64,000 nt of DNA, from the NCBI GenBank assembly GCA_050084515.1, contig CM114272.1, positions 60,388,001 to 60,452,000 on the forward strand, given 5' to 3'. A program made the translations under genes and the position numbers. The stretch is from Blasia pusilla. Taxonomy: Eukaryota > Marchantiophyta > Marchantiopsida > Blasiales. A model generated the notes under the pieces. That model had not been told where the DNA came from. It saw only the letters and a list, made by a program, of their open reading frames with translations, and did no database searches. Below are positions 45,270 to 56,700 of this stretch, piece after piece. Positions within the stretch are counted from its first letter, which is position 1; the number at the start of each line of letters is the position of its first letter.

Positions 45270-45830
45270 AACGAGGATGACAGCAGCGGAATCCACGACA
45301 TCCAGGGGAGAAATTCACCCCATTTTCTCCACAGCGATCAACACGACATTTAAAGTACCCGCTCTGCTCGCAGGAATTCAAATTCTCGAAGGACTATAAC
45401 TCGGTTACCACGCCCGTCCATCCGCTCTTGCAAACAACGATGAAAGCAGCAGCGGGATCCACAACAACTAGTGCAGAGGAGAAATTCACCCCATTTTCTC
45501 CATAGCGATCAACACGACATTCAAAGTTTCGAAGCACCATCAGTCGGTTACCACGCCCGTCCATCCGCTCTTGCAAACAACGATGAAAGCAGCAGCGGGA
45601 TCCACAACAACTAGTGCAGAGGAGAAATTCACCCCATTTTCTCCATAGCGATCAAGACGACATTCAAATTTTCGAAGCACCATCGCTCGTTAACCATGCC
45701 CGTCCGTCCGCTCTTGCAATCAACGATGAAAGCAGCAGCGGGATCCACAACAACTAGTGCAGAGGAGAAATTCGCCCCATTTTCTCCATAGCGATCAACA
45801 CGACATTCAAATTACCCGCTCTGCTCGCAA
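45270..45830. repeat. Tandem repeat, unit about 143 bp, 3-4 copies
   Basis: GGTTACCACGCCCGTCC at 45,403 recurs at 45,546, and in changed form at 45,688 (CGTTAACCATGCCCG). Each unit contains ACGATGAAAGCAGCAGCGGG, CACAACAACTAGTGCAGAGG, AGAAATTC(A/G)CCCCATTTTC and CGATCAACACGACATTCAAA. A partial first unit starts near 45,270, and the last one runs into CCCGCTCTGCTCGC, which also ends the first partial unit. No coding sense is apparent. Confidence 0.88.
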
Positions 45831-46181
45831 ACACTTCACTGTCCGTCCGTCCGTCCGCTCTTGCTACCCGATACGAGCTCCGGTAGGCGCGCTAATCCGA
45901 GGAAACCTCGCCTCCGACTCAGTCACAACCACAGGCGATTCGCCCGCCGCCCCGGCCCATCGCGCAGGCGGAGAGAGGGCGCATGCTCAATAGTCGAGTC
46001 CGATCGTATATATATCAACCGAAAGACGCCATCGCAGGGAATGAATCAATTGGATCAAGAGCGCTGCGCACGACGCCTTCCCGCAGGATTCAGGGAGAAG
46101 GGAGAAGGAGAAAAGCCGGAGCTTTAGGTGTTTCGAACCCTTTCCTGACGTCCGAGATTCAGGAAACGACTGCGACTTCGA

Positions 46182-46370
46182 ATGGCGCACGCACTCCAGT
46201 GGTTCCATCCTCTAGCGCTTTTAGGATCGTGCTCCCTTTGGAGAGGTGCCATCGCCTTCGCAGCGTGGCTCATCATCAATTTCAAGATTCGTGGTGTTTC
46301 CATGGCTCTTGTTGGATTCTGTTTCTCTTTTTCTCTTGCTGGGAATCTCATTCCTTACTCCATAGCATGA
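46182..46370 (+). CDS. Possible small hydrophobic peptide
   Basis: A 62-codon frame starts MAHALQWFHPLALLGSCSLW. Two hydrophobic stretches (around residues 10-30 and 39-55) could span a membrane or act as a signal. A TATATATATC run at about 46,008 lies 175 bp upstream. I recognise no family. Chance is a strong alternative for an ORF of this size, and nothing else supports it. Confidence 0.15.
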   Translation: MAHALQWFHPLALLGSCSLWRGAIAFAAWLIINFKIRGVSMALVGFCFSFSLAGNLIPYSIA

Positions 46371-46959
46371 CTCCCTCACGTATCCGTAAGATCCCCGGGG
46401 AGTCCGAGCACATAATTAATGGATTTATGAATATTGAAGATTAAAGTTAGTAATTGAAGGGTGGTTGTTATTTTTTTAACTAACCCTTGGAGGGTGATTT
46501 AGAGATTCATCAAAAGAATTCTGTTTATATTGTTTGTAAGGGGTTGATCCCATGGACACAGCGGAGATCCCGAAAGACCCAATTTGTTTGCCGAAAAATT
46601 GGTCTCAACTAATTACTTTCTGTCCTCCGTTTAGGACCAAGGGCACGGAAAAATCGATAACCTTCTATGGTTGCCGCGACCTCGCACGCAGAGGATCAAG
46701 CACTAAGAGGACAGATTTGCATATGAGATGGTTTTGTTTCTTCGTTTGATACATGTGCTTAGCATTCCTTCTTGACTTAATCGTAATTGCATCGATGTTG
46801 ATGCACGCGAATCACATTTCTTCTTAAGTTAATGGTAAGTAAAGAAGTTGGGTTTGCCTATAGCCAAGGTTCACTAACCCATTCATTCCAGCATTCTCTC
46901 TGAGGCATCCCTCTGACGCTCATCGAGCTCGTCTGCGTTCATGTGCGGGTACGGGAGCG

Positions 46960-47760
46960 GGGGCGTGCCTTACTGCAAATCCTCTTCTTCTTCCATTTCA
47001 TCTTCCTCGAAGTATATTCTCGACAACTTTGCGGTTACGTCTTGGACTTCCCGATCCTTCTCTATTAGGTGTGCCGAATTATGTATGCGGGGATCCCATT
47101 GATGCCAAGGGTATCCATATTCTCCGATGTGCACATGGTGGAGAACGAACTACCACACATGATGTCATTAGAGAGGTGGTAGCATCGGTGGCTCGTACTG
47201 CAGGATACACCGTTGGGCAAGAGCAACTCCATGTCCTACCTTCAACCACACAAGCAACCTCTCGTCGGAGAGTGAATCTTGTTATGTCTCAAGGTGGATT
47301 TCGAACACAAGGTGATGTGGTGGTTGCTGATCCAACACGTTTTGACTTTGTGTGTCGAGCTGCACATACCAAAGGTTTGGCGGCCGAAGCTGTAGCAAGA
47401 ATCAAGGAGTTAAGTTATGTTGTGAGACATGCGACTGATGGATTTCTTCCTTTTGCAGTGGAAGAATTTGATAATTGACATGTGTCTTTTGATACTTTCC
47501 TGAAAACATGTGCTCACCACTCCCTTGAGAATCATAATCTTGCCCCTTCCCGTAGTCCTTCTCTCTATGTAGTTACTACTTATTTTCGGCAATGCATTTT
47601 AGTGGCCTTACAAGAGATAGTTAAAAAAAAAAAAGCATTGGCATTGATACGTCGTGCAGAGGTGGTAGGGGGTCGCTCGCCTCGTCGTCCATTCATGTCT
47701 GACCACCCACTCGTGTTCTTGTCAGATTTGTTTCAGGCTATCAATTGTGTAGCTCGTTGA
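46960..47760 (+). mobile_element. 5'-truncated LINE 3' end (restriction-like endonuclease region)
   Basis: A 149-codon frame at 47,029-47,478 begins MRLRLGLPDPSLLGVPNYVC. It continues KGIHILRCAHGGERTTTHDV, RRRVNLVMSQGGFRTQGDVV and VADPTRFDFVCRAAHTKGLA, then stops. The next frame adds FDTFLKTCAHHSLENH and FRQCILVALQEIVKKKKALA, ending VAR* at 47,757. The order matches the C-terminus of the LINE at 25,690-28,740, so both belong to one superfamily but are well diverged. In this copy the segment usually written RVDxV reads RVNLV, which may remove a catalytic Asp. RT is absent, as expected for 5' truncation. Confidence 0.75.
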
Positions 47761-47929
47761 GTCGGTGTTTGTGTTGGCTAGTTGTCATTTTCTTTTTTGC
47801 ATTCTTTTATGCATTTTTTACTCCTCTTTTGAGATGTTATTACCTTTCTTTGTCCTCTTTTGAGGTTTATTTTATAATAAAGTGGATATATAGAATAAGG
47901 TACCACATATTAGAAGAAATTTTTTTTTA

Positions 47930-49386
47930 AAAATGTGGATCTTTCCACATGGAAAATCCTACGGAAGATTGGATTAAGCCTTGAGGTTAATATCTGGTTG
48001 TGGGGCATGTGAGCCCAAGAAGAATCTTATCATTTATGGCATTCATGGGATAGAAAGCATCTTGGGGAACATATTATTGGACGCGTATGTATGAGGTGGA
48101 GCTAGGACAAAAATTGTTGAGGATTATCCTCCTAGTGAAAGGCAAATAGTTTCATGTGAGATTGGATAAAGAGGTTTCTATAAAAGTGGAGTTGTTGTTG
48201 AATGTGATTATAAGGGCAAGCCCAATTCAGTTTGAAGATATGTTTCTCCATTTGATGTATTAAGGAGAGACCACAAGTGAAGCACACAAGAATCAAGAGT
48301 TAGCTCGTGTCATGCTCCTTCAAATACTTTGAAGAGTAGTTGAACAATACCGGGAGCTTTCAATGAATAACCACCAAAGAGGATAGAAAATCAAAGATTA
48401 AGGTAGTACTAGATTCTAAAGCATCTCCAAAAGCTCCATATAGACTCAATTAAGTCAAACTTGCGGAGTAAAAGAAATAGTTGAATGAACTATTGAAAAG
48501 GGATATATCTGAACGAGTAAGTCATCTTATGGAACACCAATTCTCTTGGAGACGAAGAAGGATGGGAAGTTGAGACTATAAAGTGACGGTAAAGAAGAAG
48601 AATTACCCTCTGCCAAGGATTGATGACCTCTTTGATAGGTTATCAAGGTTTAAGTACTTCAGTAGGACTAACTTAAAGTTAAGTTGTTACCAAATTTGGT
48701 TTTTAGAGGTTGATGTGGAGAAGATAGTATAGAGGACGAGATACAATTTCTTTGGGTTCTTAGTCATACCCTTTGGTCTGTGTAATGCACCTTTGACATT
48801 AACCATGCTTATGAACTCCATCTTCCATAAGGAAATAGATGAGTATATCTTCATCTACATTGATGACATATTGATCTATCCAAAGTCACTAGAGGAATGC
48901 TCTCGACCCTTGGAAGTAATTTTTTCAACACTCTTGAAGAGCAAGCAACATTAAGAAGAGAGAATTATGCTTGAGCAAGATCGAGTTCTTAGATCATATG
49001 ATTAGTAAAGAGAGAATTGGTCTTAATATTGAGAGAGTCAAGCTACTTTTGAGTGGGAATATCCCTTGACAATCAAAGGAATGAGAAGGTTCATTGGATA
49101 AGTTGAATTCTATGGGACCTATGTGAAACTTTTCATGAATAGCCGACCTCTTACTAAGTAGACCACAAAAATTTCCAATTCCAAATTCGGCCAAGAAGGT
49201 GATGCAACATTTTACGAAGTCAAAGAGATCTTATCATAGAATCCTTTGGTTAAGCTAATAGAGTTCAACAACCTATTTGAGATATATACAGATGCCAATG
49301 ACTATGCAATTTTATGAATGATGGTGCAAGAAGAAAGACTTGTAGCATTCGAAAGCAAGAAGCTTAGAAACATCAAGCATAAATAG
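47930..49386 (+). pseudogene. Highly decayed Ty3/gypsy RT and RNase H, plus strand
   Basis: Reading through many stops and shifts gives the linker before RT (LNELLKRGYI-like, then SKSSYGTPILLETKKDGKLR), then PRIDDLFDRLSRFKYFSRTN, FFGFLVIPFGLCNAPLT and the palm YIDDILIYPKSLEEC near 48,855. After this come WEYP, IKGMRRFIG-like and PLVKLIEFNNLFEIYTDAND, the start of RNase H (about 49,250-49,310). The series stops at NIKHK just before the MITE at 49,387. It is far more eroded than the gypsy copy at 54,144. Confidence 0.7.
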
Positions 49387-49604
49387 CAAGGTTGCATGTG
49401 GACAAAGTCTGTGTCCGTGTCTGTGGACATGTCCATGTTCGTCCTATGGAAGGACTTGTCCATATGGGCCCCACATTTCCCTTCTTTCTCATTCCTCTTA
49501 CTTGCCTACGTGTTCCATACTTTCCCATTTCTTCCTCCTTGCCTTGCCTTCCATCATGGACTAAAAGTGCCCGTGGACACAGACTTTGTTCGCGTGCAAC
49601 CTTG
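49387..49604. mobile_element. 218-bp MITE with 30-bp terminal inverted repeats
   Basis: The left end is CAAGGTTGCATGTGGACAAA then GTCTGTGTCC. The right end is GGACACAGACTTTGTTCGCG then TGCAACCTTG. CAAGG...CCTTG ends would suit a hAT-type element (YARNG termini), but the 8 bases outside (ATAAATAG and AGGAGGCA) do not match, so I see no target duplication. A second inner inverted pair (GTGGACATGTCCATG) adds to the fold. It interrupts the RNase H of the gypsy relic on its left. Confidence 0.7.
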
Positions 49605-49899
49605 AGGAGGCAACGACGACGGGTAGGGTCGGGAGATGGGGTTATGATAGGGCTAGGTTCGGGCCACTAAACCTAGCCCTAAACTAACTGCAATTTATTT
49701 TTTATAAATATTTTTTAAATTTTGGATTTTCTCAAATTTCCCTCACTTTTTTTTTCCAATTTTCCCCTTTTTCTTCCCATCCAAAAATCTTCCCCATTTT
49801 TCCCCATTTAATTTTCATAATTTTCTGTCTCTTCTTTTTTATTTTTTTGAAAAATATGAAAAACAGACCCATCTAATTTTTGGGCCCCATTTTTGCCTG
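49605..49899. other. Non-coding spacer
   Basis: No gene is visible. There are long T runs and CCCCATTT words. It separates the MITE from the left end of the CACTA element. Confidence 0.5.
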
Positions 49900-51240
49900 C
49901 ACTAGAAGAAAAGTGTGGTTTATATGACTGGACAAAGAATGACTTATGCTCAAAATATAACTATATTGGTTCAGTCATTTTCTATGACATAGAAAACTCA
50001 ATTAATCAAAACCTAATGACTCAAATAGTAGTCGGATTAACGAAGTCATTCAAAAGTCATATCCCACGTATGGTTCAATAATCCCAATCATTTTTCAAAA
50101 ATATGAATTAGAAAAAATAATTTGGAGAATATATTTATATTTATATACATACATGTATAACCAAGCCTTATATAGTCCTTATTATAGCCCTTGGAGGTAT
50201 AATGAAGAGGGATATTAATTAAATTGGAAAGAAAAAACTAAATAAATGAGTAAAATAGAATTTCCTTGGATAATAAGGGAATCCAAAAAATATTGTGAAT
50301 TTTCTTTCATTTTATAGGAAAATGAGGAATATGATATAATTTCAATACATATTCATAAAAATACCATGATAAATGAAAAAAATTGTCATAGACAAGTATT
50401 ATACCTAATAAAAAATGAACCATTATAATAGAGCTAACATTAAATCTATGGGAGTAGAGGATGGACTCCTGCAAAATTTGTACTAACAAATCATTAATAG
50501 TATTTGGTGAATTATAACATACGTTTTTAAAAAGGCATTACAATTGAAATATCAAACACTTGATGAAAATGAATATCATGCAGAAATAATTAGGAAATGA
50601 TAGTATCATGTAATAAAAATATCCATAAAATAGTAAATTTATGAATTGGAGAAAAAAAAACCCTAAACATAATATAAAAACATAGGCCTAGAAAAATCAT
50701 TGAAATAAAAAAGATAATGGAATATATATTCACATGATGATAAATAAAGAAATCCTAGTGGTATATTTATTTATTATTTAGATCTAATTGAAATTTCTAT
50801 ATTTTTCATTTCTATATTTTTTGAAATGAAAATCAATAACAATTTTGGTAGAGTAGGTGGCAACCTAGGAGGGGGCGAGGGCTCCAAGGTAACGGACCTG
50901 TGGCGCCAACTAAGAGAGGTACATGAGAGAGAGCGGCAACAAGGAGGGCGCAAGGGCTCGAGGAAACACATGCGAGTGGCGGGAGAGAGGGACATAAGGG
51001 TATGTACCCTTGTTTTCTAAGAGTGATAGGAGATCACGGAAAAGTGCGAGTTGGGTGTATGATCTCGATCGTATCAAAGTTAAGAGTGGTGAGCAGTTCA
51101 GAAATCACGAGACATTTAACGACAGCTAGGTGGCTAAGAGCGGCAGTGGGGAGAGAGCGGGATTGAAGGTGGATGTGCGGTCGTATCTCCACGCTTAAGG
51201 AACGGTGAACTGAGGAAGGCATAACTTCTTGTGCATGTGT

Positions 51241-51605
<365 letters not shown>

Positions 51606-52381
51606 ATGTTTTGTTGTATAGGGTGCCATAACCACGATATGTACACTCACTTTTGGTTTTGTCGAATTTCTTCAAACACGTGTCCAAATCATAGAAGGCT
51701 AACCAAAAGACATATGGACAATTCCTCTTTAGGGTTTTATTTGCACTCCACCAATAAACTTATATGTATATTGTAAATAAAATGACTTTTTATAAGCAGA
51801 AAGCCAGTGTATCTAAACTAGTGTATCTAAATCCTGACCAAGAACTATGGAAAGGATATATCACTTGGACTGATTCTAAGTATACGTGCAGTTTCAAATT
51901 GAGAGTACGTCCCAACAGAGAACTTAGTCTAAAACATATTGAATTGCCATAATTATGTTCCACCCTAGAAGTTCCATCCCTCATTGTGAGCATTGAACAC
52001 AAGAATACTTTTATAGGAAAATATCCAAAATCCACAATAAATTGCCAAACTAATTAACAAAATTATCATTAAAGATATAAGACTAACTATGACTACACTG
52101 GAAGTTGATAGACACACATATCTTGTACAATATGCGGTTGTTATTGGACAAATTAATGAATAGTTGGAGATGGAGCTAGATGTTTAGTTGGAGAGTATAT
52201 CAATAAGAGGAAGATTTATATCATTTGTGCTCACTATAAGTCAACACATAATATTAAATATTACACTCACTAGTAGGTCAAAGCCACCTAGGCTAGAGGA
52301 AGTTATTGCAAATTGTGTAAATTGATGAGTTGAGGTGATATCGAGCGAGAGGGGATGATTAACATGTTTGATTTCTTAAAC

Positions 52382-52817
52382 TTAACAAAATTGTGTTTGT
52401 AATGGATTCCAGGTGTCAAGGCAAGGGATTTGAACTCGTGGGTCTACAAACGAGTATGGTAGTTCCATAGGCTGAATAATTTGTGAATGTTGCAAGTACC
52501 CCCACTTCGAACATAGGGAGGTCCTCCGAGAGGAACTCCGACATATATGCCTTGACGTTGGAATACGCATCAAGATGGCAGTGCGGACACAACCATGTGA
52601 AGGCAAGGTGGTCCTCCGCCACCATATCCTAGTGAGGCATGGCCCACCGGTGGGATGCAATAGAATGCCACATTAGGTGGATGGCTTTCCCCGGCACCCC
52701 CACCTCATGAATATGGTAGTTGGCCCTATGGACATCAACAACAATGGGCTGGTAGTAGTGTGTCCTCACAACAACCATGGATTTCTTTTGTAAGTACAAG
52801 TACTTATTTGTCATCAA
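52382..52817 (-). pseudogene. Unrecognised minus-strand ORF inside the CACTA element
   Basis: One minus frame runs about 145 codons with a single TAG (52,631-52,629). It reads VRTHYYQPIVVDVHRANYHI, EVGVPGKAIHLMWHSIASHR, then after the stop VAEDHLAFTWLCPHCHLDAY and EVGVLATFTNYSAYGTTILV. The sequence has the look of a real protein, including a CxxCH pair, but I know no family for it. It is antisense to the transposase, so it may be a captured host fragment. Confidence 0.35.
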
Positions 52818-53109
52818 TAATTTCTACACTTCGTGAATTCTATTTGTTTTGTATCTTTGTCTACTCACAAAATCTTTGGTACTATTTGGCTACATGGAAC
52901 TTAGGATGGAGGAGCAGATCTATCTGATCCCTACCAAAGGGCTCTACCCCCAATTTTCTACTGAGTAGGGTCTGAGCAACCTCATAGTGCAAGTCAATCT
53001 TGTCTGTTGCCTAGCATGACTCCAAGTCCTACTGATGGAGTCCAACTTGTGGGTAAAGCTCATTTGTAAACCTTTGTCTTTATGTATCTTTCAACCAAAA
53101 TCTCTCTTT

Positions 53110-53140
53110 CAGATGTGTATACCAAATGTATACACATCTG
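53110..53140. repeat. Perfect 13-bp inverted repeat with 5-base loop
   Basis: CAGATGTGTATAC is followed by CAAAT and then GTATACACATCTG. It lies about 75 bp before the first recognisable transposase-type exon of the CACTA element. Confidence 0.8.
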
Positions 53141-53194
53141 GTTTTTGTTGTTTATATGAGAAGTGTCTACTTAATTTCCATGTTGTTGCATTTT

Positions 53195-53692
53195 TTACTA
53201 CTCATGCAGGGGGGAGGGCAAGTAGAGCCAAGTGTGATGTCTTGACTAATGAAGTTAATCAACGTAAGCATATGAATTTGAAACCCCGTTGCGAGTTAAT
53301 GCCAAATGGATATCCAAAGTACTTTGAGTGATATTAAAGTACGAGCCATGCGTTATCTTGACTTGTCATGCATCGAGATAAGTAGATACGACCCTGTGAG
53401 TATGGCAATGGTGATCAACTATACAAATGAATATATACATGTTTGTGCACCAACATTGGATTCTGAGTTTTTAAGAAAAAAAATTGCCCAACTCCTAAAA
53501 ACTGAGAGGTCCACTTTGAAGGCCTATTGGCTAAAGAATGGGGGCCATCGTGAAGTTCCTTGTCACCCCGAAGCAAGGGCGATGGAGAGGGAACGAATAG
53601 TAAACTATTGGAAGTCTAAATCTGGAAAATTTAAAGCTGAGAAAATGACCAAGGCTCGGTCATACGTTATGACTTTGAACTACAGCGGCTAG
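53195..53692 (+). pseudogene. CACTA transposase-type exon, first block
   Basis: Two overlapping frames continue one another: GGRASRAKCDVLTNEVNQRK with LKPRCELMPNGYPK, then (from about 53,320) YDPVSMAMVINYTNEYIHVC, LRKKIAQLLKTERSTLKAYW, HREVPCHPEARAMERERIVN and YWKSKSGKFKAEKMTKARSY. The last part resembles plant transposase-24-type sequences of En/Spm elements (a WxxxVNYW-like box followed by a Lys-rich helix). The frame shifts near 53,320 and stops at 53,690. The match is by pattern only. Confidence 0.5.
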
Positions 53693-54123
53693 GCTGGTTT
53701 AGAGGGTTTTGGTGTAAGCCATAAACCTGACATGTCCCTTGTACCAATTTAGCCTAGAAATATAACAAATTCTTTTGATGGGCAGATCTCTGAATTTAGG
53801 CATTCATATGTGACCTTGTTTGACACTCTCTGATATCTACATGAGAAATTTTTTATTAACATGTTGAATGGGATGTGCTACTTTCAGGGGGTTCCAAAAA
53901 GAGACGATTCTTTTCATGGTGGAACCACCAAGGATGTACCGTTATCACACCCGAACAATACAGATTTTAGTGGTGCTTTGCAAGTAAATAAAACACCACT
54001 TTTGCTTTGGTTGATAATAGTTGACCATAGATATATAGTTTTGAAGATAGAGCATGGATACCTACTTTCAGAAATTAGTTTGTCAAATTATTGTCACCTT
54101 GTGTTAATTTGCTATAGTGCTTG

Positions 54124-54143
54124 ATAGGAAGTGGAATCAGATC
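54124..54143 (+). pseudogene. CACTA transposase exon, part left of the gypsy insertion
   Basis: GGAAGTGGAATCAGATC gives EVESD. With the insertion at 54,144-56,700 and one copy of the GATC repeat set aside, the exon continues in frame into DLTSHLNEVERR at 56,701. This continuity is the main evidence for the insertion boundaries. Confidence 0.55.
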
Positions 54144-54270
54144 TGTCGTGCGCATACACATCGCTACACAACATACATCGCTATCACCGAACACACACAC
54201 AAACACGCACGATCCTATGCTAACTCATGGCATCCAAACAACGAGACAAGAAGTACCAAAATATCTCCAA
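54144..54270 (-). repeat. Terminal segment of the gypsy insertion (probable 3' LTR portion)
   Basis: TGTCGTGCGCATACACATCG to about ATATCTCCA matches 63,811 to about 63,937 at high identity. On the minus strand it would end ...CGACA. Directly inside it is CGCCCCCCTAGC, which on the minus strand is a short purine tract (GGGGGGCG) suitable as a polypurine primer before a 3' LTR. Confidence 0.55.
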
Positions 54271-54462
54271 TCGCCCCCCTAGCTGGTGGTTAGGTCCCTC
54301 TAACTCCAAATAGCCATCCCATCTACCCCTACTTACCATGACATACATCTCTCGGACGCTAAGAGCAAGAAGGTCGGGTGCTCATGTGGCCCCATCGTTA
54401 GTCGCCTTTTTGTCATCCATGTCAGAGAAAATTTCGGTATCGAAACCTACCTAGTATCTCCT

Positions 54463-54978
54463 CTATGTACATCTGGGACACATCCATCGTCCCCGAGGAA
54501 CCCTAGTGAGAGGTGGCGTCAGACATGCCATATGCCAACCTCTCGAACAACCATCACAAACTAGCATCGTGGCCGCACCACGGGCAGAACCACACAACAT
54601 ACAACGCAAGCCTACAGGAATTACTGCTAAGCTCGGATCCACTGTACTATCAATGTTAGGAAGGTGACATGATGCATACTTACGCACATGGTCCTTCCAT
54701 ACCATACCATCGCGTCCCTCGAGCAAGAGAACACCGGATGGCAAAACGTCACGCACTCTCAGGATAGTGCACCCTGCAATCACATCCAACGTCGTCGGTG
54801 CCGTCTGCTGTAAGTAGACATAATCTCCCTGATGAAACCTCCGAGTAGTTGGTCGATAACCACCATCCCGAATAGTCGCATACCTCAACGTATCCCGATG
54901 GTGCGCAATCGCCAAGTTCTCGAACGCCATGGGCATCACTCTCTGAAATAACTCAGCCCTCCGAGAACATGCTCGCAC
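54463..54978 (-). CDS. Integrase C-terminus fused to a PHD finger
   Basis: This is a 171-codon block and the end of the gypsy polyprotein. Residues about 20-60 (ENLAIAHHRDTLRY, then RFHQGDYVYLQQ) are the integrase C-terminal barrel region. From residue 126 comes a full C4HC3 PHD finger: C126/C129, C141/C144, H149/C152, C167/C170, with CDGCSRGWHMACLTPP in the middle and RWMCPRC at the end. PHD fingers read histone H3 tails, so this may steer integration toward certain chromatin, as chromodomains do in chromoviruses. That role is inference. It is not an independent gene and the frame from the integrase core shifts at about 54,980. Confidence 0.8.
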   Translation of the reverse strand: MRACSRRAELFQRVMPMAFENLAIAHHRDTLRYATIRDGGYRPTTRRFHQGDYVYLQQTAPTTLDVIAGCTILRVRDVLPSGVLLLEGRDGMVWKDHVRKYASCHLPNIDSTVDPSLAVIPVGLRCMLCGSARGAATMLVCDGCSRGWHMACLTPPLTRVPRGRWMCPRCT

Positions 54979-54986
54979 CCAGACAT

Positions 54987-55712
54987 CTAGGTCATCAAGT
55001 CCAGCACCTCACCACCATCTCGACGAATGGCTGCAGGTAAATCTGGCTCTCGGCCATAAAGTAGCAAGTACGGTGAAAAAGACACTAAGGATGCCTGACT
55101 GCTGAATCTGTATCCCATCGCCAACCATGGCAACTGGAGGTCCCAATCTCCTAGGTGACCTCTCTGCAAGCCATACTTGCGTAAACCCCTCTTCACCGTC
55201 TGCACAACTCTCTCCGCTAATCCATCTGCCTCGGGATGATCTCGCGAAGTCGTGCGGTGGTCGATTAGCGCTTGATCACACAAGGCTTGGAACTCACCCC
55301 GAAACTCGGTATCCTGGTCTGTCAACACCTCAGCCGGTACACCATAATGACTCAGTATTCTATCAAGGAAGGCATAAGCTACTCCCTCATTCGCTTTGTC
55401 AGGAAATGCAACCAACTCGATCCACTTCGAGAAGTGCTTGACCATCACCAACACATAACGACTGTGATGCTCTGTCAAAGGAAAAGGTCATGCAAAATCC
55501 AAACTCCATCTATACCCTAAGCCCATGATCGGTAATGGATGCAACTGTGGAGTCGAAGCATTGAACGATGCTCGGACCCGATCACACACCATGCACCTGG
55601 CAACAAACTGTTGAATGTCAGTCCGCATGCCTCGCCACCAATACTGAATCTGGAGCAAGTTGTACGTCCGCTTCACCCCAAAGTGACCCAACTCCTCGTG
55701 GGCATGCTGCAC
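54987..55712 (-). pseudogene. Gypsy integrase: zinc domain and catalytic core
   Basis: The H2C2 zinc domain opens HEELGHFGVKRTYNLLQIQY with RCMVCDRV. The core starts RWSLDFA (first catalytic Asp) and is broken by TGA at 55,488-55,490, where the family has Gly (DFAGP), so a single G-to-T change would explain it. The same frame then gives VLTDQDTEFRGEFQ (second Asp) and ADGLAERVVQTVKRGL (Glu). All three catalytic acids are present, so this copy is young compared with the other gypsy remnants here. Confidence 0.82.
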
Positions 55713-55763
55713 TAGTCGTGCTCTCTATGAAGGATGTGGCACTACGCGTACTCTGCCATCCTA

Positions 55764-56419
55764 TCAAACCCTCAAAACATGTGTCCCCTCCCAACGGAAC
55801 CGTCTGGCCCGTTGTAGGATCCGATCTCGCTCTTTAGCACCCATAGTGCTCACAACGCTGCCAGTACGAAGGTACTCCAAGACTACTCCATCATCATGAA
55901 TATCTCGGCCACCTGTTGTCTCCTCACTAGCCTCGGGATCCAAGGACTCTCCATTAGACCTCGCCATCGAAGTCTCCACACTCTGGCTCTCCATAGCCAA
56001 CATGCCTAAATAGGCTGACGCGTGCCATCCTGGCACCGACTCCTCATCACTCTCTCCATGCCATTGAGCTCCAATCGTATCTCGCTGACCCGGGCATGGG
56101 TTACGACTCAACCCATCTGCATCTTGGTTGAGCATCCCAGGTCTATGTACCACCTGAAAATCAATTACTCTTGCAACAACAAAGCCCATCTCGCAAGCTT
56201 CCCTGTAAGCTTGTCGGACTCCATCAACCACTTCAGTGGTTGATGATCAGTGATGATGGTAAAGGGGTTGCTGAATAAGTAACACCTGAAATGCGCGACA
56301 GCCCACACCGCAACCAAGCTCCGCCGCCTCATGCCAAGAGGTTCAACAAAGAGAAAATGAGCTCTCAAGCTCTCTCTCCTTGGGATATATACCCCTCCCC
56401 TCTCCCAAGCTCTCTCCAT
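55764..56419 (-). pseudogene. Gypsy RNase H end and linker
   Basis: AVWAVAHFRCYLFSNPFTII and TDHQPLKWLMESDKLTGKLA are the middle of a Ty3/gypsy RNase H. A shift near 56,200 leads to IDFQVVHRPGMLNQDADGLS, its usual end (D...H..G..N..AD.LSR). An acidic linker of about 110 codons follows. Sequence upstream of AVWAV (EPLGMRRRSL and before) is not RNase H, which marks the left edge of the internal deletion. Confidence 0.78.
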
Positions 56420-56700
56420 GATAACCTATTCTCCCAAGTCACCTCTTTGGCTCTTGACCTGATATAGGAGGTCAAGGGCCACTTACCAAAAATAGAAAAT
56501 CGATCATGTACTCAAAATGGTACTTACCTAAAATAGTAAGTTCCTCAATATGGCTCCAAATGAGCCAAAACAAAGGGGAAACGTGCTCTCTCAGGTTTCC
56601 TGGGGCCTCAGTAGGTCATCCTCGACCTCCTAGGCCTGTCTTCCACTACTCTTAAAGACGCTCTACTAGATCTCACCGATCTATCCTAAAGGACGTGACA

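Larger units (their letters stand above)
54144..56700 (-). mobile_element. Ty3/gypsy insertion with PHD finger, RT deleted
   Basis: The insert starts TGTC and ends GACA and is flanked by GATC on both sides (54,140-54,143 and 56,701-56,704), inside a CACTA exon. On the minus strand it carries part of RNase H, the integrase zinc domain, the integrase core and a C-terminal PHD finger. Gag, protease, RT and part of the 5' LTR are missing: the sequence jumps from the 5' end (about 56,430-56,700) into the middle of RNase H at about 56,330. The two ends do not look like a matching LTR pair, so an internal deletion or rearrangement after insertion is likely. Confidence 0.72.

Noticed and set aside
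55488-55520. Integrase missing its first catalytic Asp because the core frame has VMVKHFSKW
   Set aside because: The catalytic Asp is the earlier one in WSLDFA, which is present just upstream of the TGA; the K position is not part of the triad.
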